Source: a virus
Virus record (IMG/VR): IMGVR_UViG_3300020421_000186
Location: 1 to 20,374 of that record
Length of the DNA stretch: 20,374 bases
Direction: 5' to 3' (one strand)
Position numbers and translations under genes: made by a program. Below the pieces are notes generated by a model. It had not been told where the DNA came from, did not search any database, and saw only the letters and a program-made list of their open reading frames with translations. Positions 1-7,587 of this stretch are shown in pieces (positions within the stretch are counted from its first letter, which is position 1; each line of letters opens with the position of its first letter).

Positions 1-15
1 TATCCCTCAACACTA
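1..15 (-). other. Start of the intergenic or next-gene region after the methyltransferase
   Basis: Only 15 nt remain after the methyltransferase stop (16-18). On the minus strand they read TAGTGTTGAGGGATA. GAGGG could be the ribosome-binding site of a following gene outside the window. No terminator hairpin can be judged in so short a piece. Confidence 0.25.
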
Positions 16-969
16 TTAGTATAGCGGAAGTTTGTTGGGTATGCTATTAATACGGTCAGTTTGTAAACTGGCATAGTCCTTATGGAGTTCACACCCAATA
101 TATGATCTATTATGTTTCTTAGCAACCATCGCAGTAGTGCCTGACCCTAAGAATGGATCAAGTATGATGTCACCCTCCTCTGATCCTGCTAGAATGCATG
201 GTTCAATGAGATCAGGTGGATACACTGCAAAATGAGCACCCTTGTATGGTTTATTGGTTACTGACCACACACTACGCTTATTCTTTGTTTTATAACTCTT
301 AGTCAAGCCTGTGTGAGGGGATAGACCAGTGCCAGCATTATGATACTTGCCTTGAGTACGATCTCTAGTACCCCAATCTTTCGCTGGTTCTTTAATTGCT
401 TCATTGTTATAATAATATCTTTTACTCTTACTCAATAGAAATATGTACTCATGTGATTTAGTACAACGATCACGTACACTCTCAGGCATAGGATTTGGTT
501 TGTTCCAAATAATATCTTGTCTTAGATACCAACCATCAGCACGTAATGCAAATGCAAGCATCCATGGAATACCAATAAGATCCTTCTCTTTCAATCCTTC
601 AAGTTTGTTTCCTCTACGAGGACACACATCTGGTAGATCTTGCTTTGTATTTGAGACTGTTTGTTTAACCAGTCCTTGTCCTCGCCCTGGCCTGTAATTA
701 TAGTAACTATCCCCAATATTAAGCCAAAGAGTTCCATCATCTGTGAGCACATTCTTTACACCTCTGAATACTTCTACTAAATTCTCAACAAATTCTTCAG
801 GTGTCTGCTCTTGACCTATTTGGTCATCCTCTCCACCATAGTCTCTTAGACCATAGTAAGGTGGAGATGTGACACACATACGTGGTCTTTCAGCAATGCC
901 TGTAGTAATATGTGCATGTAGTGTGTCAAGTGTTTTACGACAATCACCAAATAATACTGTGTCTCTCAT
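16..969 (-). CDS. Site-specific DNA methyltransferase, N4-cytosine/N6-adenine class (beta group), 317 aa
   Basis: This transfers a methyl group from S-adenosylmethionine to an exocyclic amino group of DNA bases (PF01555 family). The catalytic motif TSPPYYGLRDYG lies at 34-45 and the AdoMet-binding motif DPFLGSGTT at 271-279. The order catalytic motif, then target-recognition region, then AdoMet motif defines the beta group. FGDC (7-10) and GCEL (292-295) fit the flanking strands. SPPY is commoner in N4-cytosine enzymes, but the modified base cannot be decided by sequence alone. IIWNKPNPMPESVRDR (153-168) and HEYIFLLSKSKRYYY (173-187) are typical of this family. The variable region about 195-235 likely contacts the target. 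All key motifs are present and length is normal. No restriction endonuclease gene is next to it, so it looks like an orphan phage methyltransferase. Confidence 0.95.
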   Translation of the reverse strand: MRDTVLFGDCRKTLDTLHAHITTGIAERPRMCVTSPPYYGLRDYGGEDDQIGQEQTPEEFVENLVEVFRGVKNVLTDDGTLWLNIGDSYYNYRPGRGQGLVKQTVSNTKQDLPDVCPRRGNKLEGLKEKDLIGIPWMLAFALRADGWYLRQDIIWNKPNPMPESVRDRCTKSHEYIFLLSKSKRYYYNNEAIKEPAKDWGTRDRTQGKYHNAGTGLSPHTGLTKSYKTKNKRSVWSVTNKPYKGAHFAVYPPDLIEPCILAGSEEGDIILDPFLGSGTTAMVAKKHNRSYIGCELHKDYASLQTDRINSIPNKLPLY

Positions 970-1190
970 TTATAATGCTTCATCATAAGGTTGAAAGCAA
1001 CATCATAGTTGCATGCTTTGAGTATTTCACCATTGTGTATGACCATGTATCTGTTATGCTTACCCATGACAGGGACAGCAGCCCATTCACCATAAGGTTG
1101 TTTGGTAACAAAACCAGGCATCATAAACTTATCTTCTAATAGATGTGGGTTTTCTAGTTTCTCTAGGTTGGGTCTGGTACGTTTTGCCAT
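966..1190 (-). CDS. Small basic protein of unknown function, 74 aa
   Basis: I do not recognise this protein. It has a basic N-terminus (MAKRTRPNLEKL), a middle with FVTKQPYGEWAAVPVMG, and a C-terminal segment RYMVIHNGEILKAC followed by NYDVAFNLMMKHYK, probably two strands and a helix. A GGTGAT sequence about 8 nt before the ATG could act as a ribosome-binding site. It overlaps the upstream gene by 28 nt and the methyltransferase start by 4 nt (ATGA, 966-969). It could be a small nucleic-acid-binding or accessory protein, but that is a guess from charge only. Confidence 0.75.
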   Translation of the reverse strand: MAKRTRPNLEKLENPHLLEDKFMMPGFVTKQPYGEWAAVPVMGKHNRYMVIHNGEILKACNYDVAFNLMMKHYK

Positions 1191-1516
1191 ACTATATCAC
1201 CGTATGTATCTAAGACATACGCATTTATGAAATGATCTGAGTCTGGACAGTCTGCTAACTTGGGGAACCAAGCACCAGCATTCACTGTAGCAGCGTCCTC
1301 TGCCTCGAATCTGATAGTAGTATACACCCCTTGCTTGATGATGTCAAGTACATACTCATCGATGAATGGTTCGTACCATGTATTAACAGTTGCTTTCTTG
1401 CTTGCATCAAGAGCATTATATGTGCTAAGGTCCATGTATACCAAATAACATTGGTTACGATTAGCATAGTATTCCATCAACTGAAACACTGATAGTTCGT
1501 TACCTTGTACAATCAT
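1163..1516 (-). CDS. Small acidic protein of unknown function, 117 aa
   Basis: I do not recognise this protein. It is acidic, rich in Tyr, Asp and Val, and contains two Cys (23 and 90). A central strand-like region (YTTIRFEAEDAATVNAGAWF) precedes AYVLDTYGDIVWQN near the C-terminus. No signal peptide or membrane segment is visible. Its start overlaps the chaperone stop by 4 nt (ATGA), and its own stop lies 28 nt inside the next gene, so it is very probably translated with them. Position suggests a tail-related accessory or a small phage protein of the late operon, but no function can be assigned. The overlap pattern and full-length open frame make it a real gene. Confidence 0.8.
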   Translation of the reverse strand: MIVQGNELSVFQLMEYYANRNQCYLVYMDLSTYNALDASKKATVNTWYEPFIDEYVLDIIKQGVYTTIRFEAEDAATVNAGAWFPKLADCPDSDHFINAYVLDTYGDIVWQNVPDPT

Positions 1517-2388
1517 GACATATTACCCAGTTCATCATTGGCATCTGCTATGAGTTTCTCTAAGAAATCTCTATTCTTCTCAGTATCACGACCCTCATAC
1601 GCAGCCTCTATTCTATCTGTTTTAATCTTATCATACTCAACCAACATATCATTGAAGTATGTCTTATCAGTCTCTGACTTGAGTGTCAAGAAGTATGCTA
1701 TCTTATCTCTGAACTTCTTAAGTCTATGCTTACCCATTTCAATGAACTGACCAGCAGTTGCAAGATAATCTTCAGTTGGGAAGTCTACCTTGTATACTTT
1801 ATTATAAAACTCTGGAGATATAGGGAACTTAGTATTCTCTGTGTCATTAGTAAACTCAGTAGAATCAGTTAGTTCTCTTAGTTTAGTTCTATACAATGTA
1901 TACTGTGCTTTAGTATCAGCATCAATTGGTGCATCAGCTAACTGTGTCCAGTCTGTTTCATCCAACAAGAAATTTCTTGCTAGTCTTATACTAAATGGTG
2001 AGACTGCTTTCTGCTTAGAATACATTCTAGATAATTCATCTTGGAACTCATCGTTCTCAAGTGAATCAATTAAATAGAATCCTTCAATTAGTTTATCTTT
2101 AAATGCAGTCGCTTCAGCAGCACCAACTGCCTCCATCTCGTAGTCAACCCACTTAAATGTGTCAGTCTTAAAGTCTTTTACATACTTCCTACGCTTTGCT
2201 GTGTATGAATCATTGGTAAAATACTGAAACGTGATAAGTTTATCCTTGTCACTATCCCATAAAGGATATAACAATGGAGTGAGTGTATCCTTCCAATATG
2301 ATTCAGGAATAGTCTTTGGTGTACCGTTGTACTCAATCTCCTGATTGATTACATCTAACTGTACTTGCAGTACTGGTGCATCTGCCAT
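1513..2388 (-). CDS. Probable tail-fibre assembly chaperone (PF16778-like domain), 291 aa
   Basis: Residues about 131-175 (SIRLARNFLLDETDWTQL, then ADAPID, then YRTKLREL) match the signature of the PF16778 phage tail assembly chaperone family: an R..R...L...DW(T) segment, DAP, and a YR..LR helix. In many tailed phages this domain is encoded just after the tail fibre, as here. It is thought to help the fibre fold or attach and may not be in the mature virion. The flanks are larger than the core domain: an N-terminal region of 130 residues with a Lys-rich stretch (65-79), and a charged, probably helical C-terminal half (205-288). It is preceded by the largest internal gap in the cluster (25 nt) and a GGAG sequence 14 nt before the ATG. 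The stop overlaps the next start (ATGA, 1513-1516). The family call is from motif recognition only. Confidence 0.8.
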   Translation of the reverse strand: MADAPVLQVQLDVINQEIEYNGTPKTIPESYWKDTLTPLLYPLWDSDKDKLITFQYFTNDSYTAKRRKYVKDFKTDTFKWVDYEMEAVGAAEATAFKDKLIEGFYLIDSLENDEFQDELSRMYSKQKAVSPFSIRLARNFLLDETDWTQLADAPIDADTKAQYTLYRTKLRELTDSTEFTNDTENTKFPISPEFYNKVYKVDFPTEDYLATAGQFIEMGKHRLKKFRDKIAYFLTLKSETDKTYFNDMLVEYDKIKTDRIEAAYEGRDTEKNRDFLEKLIADANDELGNMS

Positions 2389-2402
2389 TGTATTATTAGT
2401 AT

Positions 2403-2406
2403 CTCC
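2403..2406 (-). promoter_or_regulatory. Shine-Dalgarno-like GGAG before the chaperone gene
   Basis: The 25-nt gap between the glycine-rich adhesin stop and the chaperone ATG contains GGAGAT. The GGAG is 14 nt from the ATG, longer than the usual 5-9 nt. It is the clearest ribosome-binding signal at any gene junction in the window. Overlapping the upstream stop is TCTAAATA (2411-2418), which differs from the T4 late promoter consensus TATAAATA at one position. That promoter reading is doubtful, because initiation about 6 nt downstream would remove or truncate the GGAG. Confidence 0.4.
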
Positions 2407-2413
2407 GTAGTAT

Positions 2414-5400
2414 TTAGAAAGCTTTGATCAAGTACTTGCATAATATGTAAGGATGCAAGAGTGGTACATCGATATCAGGATCAATAGTTGCCTGTGGTTC
2501 TATCTTAGTAGTTGATTTTAATGTCAACGTTGCTTCAGAAGCACCAAGACCAGAACTATATGTAATACCTGGACCTGTCTCACCTTGAACAGTATAACTT
2601 AGTGAGTCAACACCTGGTTTACTGATCTTACCAGCAGTAGGAACAAATACAAGACCACTCACCTTTTCATTCCAATAAATGAATTCACATATACCATAGT
2701 GGTCACTGTCTGCATCATTATCATTGGCAGCACTAGGTGTTGCACGTGGTTGTTCAATCTTTATCTTAGTACCAACTGCTTTAGCATCAATTGGCATTGC
2801 TACTGAATAAGTATACCATTTAGTAGCACCACTTGCACCATCCCATGATTGACTGAGTACAGGAACATCACCAATGATAGGATCAGTTCTAACTGAGTTT
2901 GGTGTGATAATAGTATCAATCAATGTCCAACTGCTTGAGTCAGCAGGTTGATAGTATACACGTAACACTTCTTCTGGTACGTTACCACCATTGACACCAT
3001 TACCTCTACATGCCTTGATGGAGAAATAATTACAATTGGTTGTGTCAACTGGATTTAATGTAATGAATCGTGTGCCAGTTGTACCACTGAGACCACCGAA
3101 CTTGACGTAGTTGGTATATTGTGATGAACTATTAGCAGTTAAGAATAATTGATCAACAACACCAGCAGCATCATCAACTGTGGATGTAACCTTAGTACCA
3201 CCACCAGCTCCATTCATAACATAGATGTATGGTATCTCTGTGTATCCACCACCAGCAGAATCTAAACTGATTGCTGTTACTTTATTAGATGCTACAGTTA
3301 CTGACGCAGTAGCAGCAGTGGTAGCACCACCACCAACAATATAAACGTCTGGTACTTGTGTGGTTGGCAGTTTAAAGTTACCAGCAGTACCAGTACCAGT
3401 ACCATTACCAACAATATTTACATCCCATACTGTGTTTGATTGTGATCCTGATGCAATAATGTCACCTGTTGATGTACCTGTTGATCCACCAGTATATCCA
3501 ACAATCTTACCCAATCCAATCTTAACATATCCACCATCACCATTAGATGTAGAACCAGTAGTTTGTCCACCTGGATTGACACCTGCTCCACCAGCACCAA
3601 CTGTGACTGATACTGAACTAGGATTGTTTAAGTTAGACCATTGTATTGATCCACCCCAGTTACCACCTGATCCACCACCACCGCCACCAGCAGTCCAGTA
3701 GTCATTATTATATGTGACGCTCAGGGTAACACCACCAGTACCATTATGTGAATGACTGAATGAGTTTAGACTAAACCAATCACTACGATAAGAACTAACA
3801 CCTGATACACCACCAGATCCACCACCGTGACCTCCGTCTGCACCAGGTCCACCACCAGGTCCACCTGATGCTCCACCGTTTCCTTGTCCACCAAATGATA
3901 CACCATTTCTGGCGACTCCAGCACCTCCAGCACCACCGCCACCACCGATACATCCGTAACCGCCGCCATTACCACCAGCACCTGGTCCTATTGGTTGAGT
4001 TGTAGCATCTGGTTGAGAATATCCTGATGGTGGTCCTTGACCATTTTGACCAGCACCACCGTCATATCCGTCTCCACCACCGCCACCGCCTCCAGCAGCA
4101 CCTCCAAGAATTTGTGTACCACGCATGATCATGCCAGCAGCACCACCTCCACCGCCGTCTGCATCGTTATGTCCTGCACCACCTGTTCCACCATTAGCAC
4201 CCATGCTATTGGTTCCACCAGGTCCACCATTTACAGGTCCACCATTTTGACCTGCACTTCCAACTTTGACGTTCCACCCACCAGTTGAGAAACTACTCAA
4301 CTGTGAACTGATCATATCAATGACCATAACCGCACCTTGATATCCATAACGGTTACCACGAGCAGTACCACCGTTTCCACCTCTTACTGTGAATTGAACT
4401 GCACTTGGATTACTAATACCCTGAGTATTAAATGTACCATCACTATTAAGTGTCTCTGTATATGTACCACTTTGTCCACCGACACGTAGATTTATACCAG
4501 CAGTTCCATTACCATAGTCACCAAACACTCCAGCAGTACCACCACCGCCAGGATCATTTGGATAATCTGCTATGAGCCAACCTTCAGCACTTTGACCATT
4601 AGCACCAGCACCACCATCCTGACCATCTTGATTACCAGTGGCTGAGACACTACCAGATTGTGAGGCAGTACCACCAGCTCCACCATCTCCACCTTGCTGT
4701 CCGTTGGATGCACCACCGCCTCCACCACCAGCAGAGACCAAGTTAAGATCACTACCAACAACTATACTACTGCTGCCACCATCATTACCAGCAACATTAC
4801 CAGCAGCACCAGATCCACCACCACCAACAACTGTGTATATTAATCTGTCTGGTGTACCTGAGATATTTCCTAAGTTAATGCTGTATGATCCTGGTGATGA
4901 ATATGTCCACTCATCTGAATAATCATATACAGGAGTACCACCAGTGTTAACTGTTCTACCACCAATATTAGATGAACCAGTAAACTGTTTCATTACTGGG
5001 TCAGGTATATAAGTTTGGAATATGTATGAACCAGCACCTTGAGCACCTGATGCCATGTAGAACTGTTCATTTGCTGATGCTGTTGGGTCTTTAAGTGATC
5101 CCACACCACCAGCACCACCAAATGCATCAAATACATCATAGGTAGCAACAGTATTATCTGTAATAGGACTTCTTAATAGTCCATGCTTGTGTGTGAATAC
5201 AATACCACCAGTAGGATACCATCTAGCAAGTCTACCTCTACCTTCACGATAGTCTTGTAGATACCTATCACCACCTGCTTCTGCTTGATAACTATTAAAT
5301 CCTGGTACAGTATGATATACTGTGTGACTATGTTGTGGAGCACCAGAGAGTTTAGTCTCTCTCATTGATATATCAATCTGTTGTTGACCAATAATAGTAC

Positions 5401-6223
5401 ACTCAACAGTCTCAACAACATTCTCATATCCAGTAGTAACTATTCTACCAAGTGAGAAGTATTCATCTTGAGCATCTTTATCAAGATACCATGCACCACC
5501 TGTAGTACCAACACCAAGAGTTGAGTTACCTACGTTAGGAGAGTTGTTACCAAATACAGGACCATTACCAACAATCTTTCTTGTTCTTAAATCAGGTACT
5601 TTAAATGTTCCTAAGTATGGATCACCCCAGTATTGCATTACATTATTAGTATTGATACCTTCAATAGAACCATCAACAGTATTAATTCTTGCTACAGCAG
5701 TAGCACCTGATCCATTACCACCAGTAAATTGTATTGTTGGTGGTGAACTATATCCTGCTCCAGGATTAACAACATCAACACGTACAATCACACCATTCTC
5801 AACAACTGCACCAGCAGTTGCTTGCACACCAGCACCACCACCAGGAGCAGTAATTCCTACAAGTGGTAGTGTTGTGTATCCTGATCCACCATTTGTTACA
5901 TCAATACCACTACTAGCTCTACCACCATACTTGTTACCAATTAATTCAAATAATCCTGGAAAATCTCCAATATTAAACTCATCACCATTACAATACAAAT
6001 AACCCTCATGAGTATATGCAGGATTATCTTTTACTGCATATGCATTACCAGTAGTTTCTGTTAGAGCAGGGAACGTGGTAGCACCAAACTTAACAAAGTT
6101 ATGGTCTAGTGAGTTTGTACCAGTCTTTAAATTGGGTACAATAGCACCCACTGGTGTTGTATCTACGGTAAGATCTGTGTAGAAACCTGTCCGAGCATTT
6201 CTGTATAATTGTGATGTTGTCAT
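2414..6223 (-). CDS. Glycine-rich tail collar adhesin, 1269 aa
   Basis: The N-terminal part carries a collar domain in two pieces: EGYLYCNGDEFNIGDFPGLF and LIGNKYGG (73-101), then TFKVPDLRTRKIVGNG (206-221). Two GGSGY-type repeats of about 40 residues (107-187) lie between them. Residues 279-300 hold QQQIDI and QHSH, like the neighbouring collar proteins. Further HxH motifs are HKH (345-347) and HSH (824-826). Residues 437-470 (WTYSSPGSYSINLG... to VVGGGG) resemble the strand that opens Gly-rich domains of the PF21722 type. A glycine-rich region runs to about residue 905 and ends DGGYVKIGLG. The C-terminus, YILCKYLIKAF, matches the sister proteins. Glycine-rich adhesins such as T-even gp38 determine receptor choice, and a similar role is inferred here. 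Start overlaps the upstream stop (TAATG). Confidence 0.92.
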   Translation of the reverse strand: MTTSQLYRNARTGFYTDLTVDTTPVGAIVPNLKTGTNSLDHNFVKFGATTFPALTETTGNAYAVKDNPAYTHEGYLYCNGDEFNIGDFPGLFELIGNKYGGRASSGIDVTNGGSGYTTLPLVGITAPGGGAGVQATAGAVVENGVIVRVDVVNPGAGYSSPPTIQFTGGNGSGATAVARINTVDGSIEGINTNNVMQYWGDPYLGTFKVPDLRTRKIVGNGPVFGNNSPNVGNSTLGVGTTGGAWYLDKDAQDEYFSLGRIVTTGYENVVETVECTIIGQQQIDISMRETKLSGAPQHSHTVYHTVPGFNSYQAEAGGDRYLQDYREGRGRLARWYPTGGIVFTHKHGLLRSPITDNTVATYDVFDAFGGAGGVGSLKDPTASANEQFYMASGAQGAGSYIFQTYIPDPVMKQFTGSSNIGGRTVNTGGTPVYDYSDEWTYSSPGSYSINLGNISGTPDRLIYTVVGGGGSGAAGNVAGNDGGSSSIVVGSDLNLVSAGGGGGGASNGQQGGDGGAGGTASQSGSVSATGNQDGQDGGAGANGQSAEGWLIADYPNDPGGGGTAGVFGDYGNGTAGINLRVGGQSGTYTETLNSDGTFNTQGISNPSAVQFTVRGGNGGTARGNRYGYQGAVMVIDMISSQLSSFSTGGWNVKVGSAGQNGGPVNGGPGGTNSMGANGGTGGAGHNDADGGGGGAAGMIMRGTQILGGAAGGGGGGGDGYDGGAGQNGQGPPSGYSQPDATTQPIGPGAGGNGGGYGCIGGGGGAGGAGVARNGVSFGGQGNGGASGGPGGGPGADGGHGGGSGGVSGVSSYRSDWFSLNSFSHSHNGTGGVTLSVTYNNDYWTAGGGGGGSGGNWGGSIQWSNLNNPSSVSVTVGAGGAGVNPGGQTTGSTSNGDGGYVKIGLGKIVGYTGGSTGTSTGDIIASGSQSNTVWDVNIVGNGTGTGTAGNFKLPTTQVPDVYIVGGGATTAATASVTVASNKVTAISLDSAGGGYTEIPYIYVMNGAGGGTKVTSTVDDAAGVVDQLFLTANSSSQYTNYVKFGGLSGTTGTRFITLNPVDTTNCNYFSIKACRGNGVNGGNVPEEVLRVYYQPADSSSWTLIDTIITPNSVRTDPIIGDVPVLSQSWDGASGATKWYTYSVAMPIDAKAVGTKIKIEQPRATPSAANDNDADSDHYGICEFIYWNEKVSGLVFVPTAGKISKPGVDSLSYTVQGETGPGITYSSGLGASEATLTLKSTTKIEPQATIDPDIDVPLLHPYILCKYLIKAF
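3509..4831 (-). repeat. Glycine-rich low-complexity region of the collar adhesin
   Basis: Residues about 465-905 are dominated by glycine runs (for example GGGGGGGDGYDGGAGQNG) separated by short hydrophobic or aromatic strands. On the plus strand this appears as repeated ccacca/ccaccg/ccagca triplets. The region looks like two modules: one ending near GYQGAVMVIDM (628-638), and one ending near GDGGYVKIGLG (896-905). A polyglycine-II-like packing as in phage S16 gp38 is possible but not shown by sequence alone. Confidence 0.85.
5663..5905 (-). repeat. Two GGSGY / GAGY repeats inserted in the collar domain
   Basis: Residues 107-147 and 148-187 are two copies of a roughly 40-residue unit with (V/N)xGxGYxxxPxVxxxxPGGxGxxAxA character. 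The second contains GAGYSSPPTIQFTGG. A third copy, AGGGYTEIPYIYVMNGAGGG, lies at 990-1009 (about 3197-3256). Such units are frequent in marine phage virion proteins. They lie exactly between the KYGG and FKVPDLR halves of the collar motif. Confidence 0.75.
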
Positions 6224-7587
6224 TAGATCTTAATTAGGTATTCCATTACAACAAAAGGAGCACATGCACTATCTATTGAAACTGATGAGTCTGCACCAAT
6301 TGTCATGGTAGTTTGTAAGTTTTCAGGTGGAATGACAATAGCATTTGTCTTAACCTGATAGTTATGATCACCCTTCTCCAAATCGATGCGGTGATTATGT
6401 ATGGTAGGATCAAGACCTCCCTCCCGTGGTAGTTCTGCTGTATCTGTTACAGTATTTTCTAGGTCTGTTGTAGCACGACCAGTAACAACTGAATCATTTG
6501 CTTGTAGTGGTAACACATCATATAAACTATTACCAAGAAAATCTTCAGGTACACCTTGAGCACCCTGAATATATGTTGGTTGAACTGTTATAGTATCATC
6601 AGAAACAGCACCGCCACCTGGAATACAAACAAATAATAACTGTGCAACGTTTCTATATCGTGCTATGTTAGATCCATCAGCAGAACCAGCGAGTGTTCCT
6701 CTATTAATAGGACCCATTGTTGAGTTCAATATACAATTATATGTGTATTGATCACCAGCACCATATATGCAGTGACCCCAATAGATAGTACCCTGTGCAA
6801 ATTGTGTTGATGTTGCACCACCACCTGTACCTGGAGACCATTTATCTATAGCAAAACATGGTTGTTGTCCTGTTCCTGCTATTCCACTACTATTTGTAGT
6901 TCCATCCAACCAATCCTGAATAGGAATAGTAGAAGCATTTCTTCTACCAAGTTGACCCTGAGGCTGAGGAGCATTAGTACCAGTCTCTGTTAAAGCTAAG
7001 TTTCTTGCTCTTACAGCAGAGTGGAAGTGTGAGTGTGGATGAATAGTATTCTCTTCAGCACCTTCACTATCTGTACGGTGTGTTGCACCAGCATATGACC
7101 AAGAGGGTTTACCTCTAATATCAATCTCTTGACTTGGTACTGAGATAGATCCACTATAATCTATTCTAACATTCTCACCAATAGCAGAGACTGCTTCAAT
7201 ACCAATACCTGAACGACTTATCTCATTGTCTAATGAGTTCTTTAATCTTATATTATTATATAATCCTGAGTTAGCACCTGAAGTTGGTTCAGGATACTTA
7301 GATCCAAGATCAGGAACCATGAACTGTGAGTCAGTTAATGTATCAAAGTTTGTTAGATCAGTATTCTTTCTAATAAACTTACAGTTCTGACCCACACCAC
7401 ATATAGCTGCTAGTTGTGGATAATCTTCAGCAAAGTATTTTGTACCATCACATTTCAAATAACCAGCAGGTAAATTTTTTGTATTAAGAGTACCATCAGG
7501 TAATCCTTCATACTCCATTGGCCAAATAATAACTTGACCTGTCAAGTTACCATACTTAGCTCTTTCTTTGTTATAGAATACTGCCAT
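6223..7587 (-). CDS. Phage tail collar domain protein, 454 aa, paralogue of its neighbour
   Basis: Residues 17-93 form a diverged collar domain: GQVIIWP, NLPAGYLKCDGTKYFAEDYPQL, then FMVPDLGSKYPEP. The usual YGG is lost (AICGVGQNC). An SQEIDIRGKPSW motif (152-163) matches the EIDVNPTPSW motif of the 553-residue protein. A dense histidine cluster, IHPHSHFHS (182-190), and HNH (397-399) resemble metal-binding HxH motifs of T4-like fibre tips. From HNH to the C-terminus is 57 residues, almost the same as in the 553-residue protein. It ends VVMEYLIKI. Its ATG overlaps the upstream stop by one base (TAATG, 7585-7589), with no Shine-Dalgarno, so translation is likely by re-initiation. Probably a tail adhesin component; its receptor is unknown. 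Confidence 0.9.
   Translation of the reverse strand: MAVFYNKERAKYGNLTGQVIIWPMEYEGLPDGTLNTKNLPAGYLKCDGTKYFAEDYPQLAAICGVGQNCKFIRKNTDLTNFDTLTDSQFMVPDLGSKYPEPTSGANSGLYNNIRLKNSLDNEISRSGIGIEAVSAIGENVRIDYSGSISVPSQEIDIRGKPSWSYAGATHRTDSEGAEENTIHPHSHFHSAVRARNLALTETGTNAPQPQGQLGRRNASTIPIQDWLDGTTNSSGIAGTGQQPCFAIDKWSPGTGGGATSTQFAQGTIYWGHCIYGAGDQYTYNCILNSTMGPINRGTLAGSADGSNIARYRNVAQLLFVCIPGGGAVSDDTITVQPTYIQGAQGVPEDFLGNSLYDVLPLQANDSVVTGRATTDLENTVTDTAELPREGGLDPTIHNHRIDLEKGDHNYQVKTNAIVIPPENLQTTMTIGADSSVSIDSACAPFVVMEYLIKI

Noticed and set aside
968-975. TATAAATG on the minus strand as a T4-type late promoter for the methyltransferase
   Set aside because: It overlaps the start codon itself, leaving no room for a transcribed leader, and the gene is coupled by ATGA to the one upstream.
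443-2077. Plus-strand frames opposite the methyltransferase, small genes and chaperone (443-697, 912-1139, 1260-1448, 1505-1750, 1841-2077)
   Set aside because: All are opposite convincing minus-strand genes with tight stop-start overlaps. Their products show no recognisable motif.
3360-6002. Proline-rich plus-strand frames opposite the glycine-rich gene (such as 3360-3701, 4638-4922 and 5544-6002)
   Set aside because: They are the complement of GGT/GGA glycine codons (CCA/ACC/CCT). They lack ribosome-binding sites and lie within a confident minus-strand gene.
2414-6223. A frameshift or fusion splitting the glycine-rich gene into two genes
   Set aside because: The frame is continuous, with a collar N-terminus and the family-typical YLIKAF C-terminus, so the gene appears intact.
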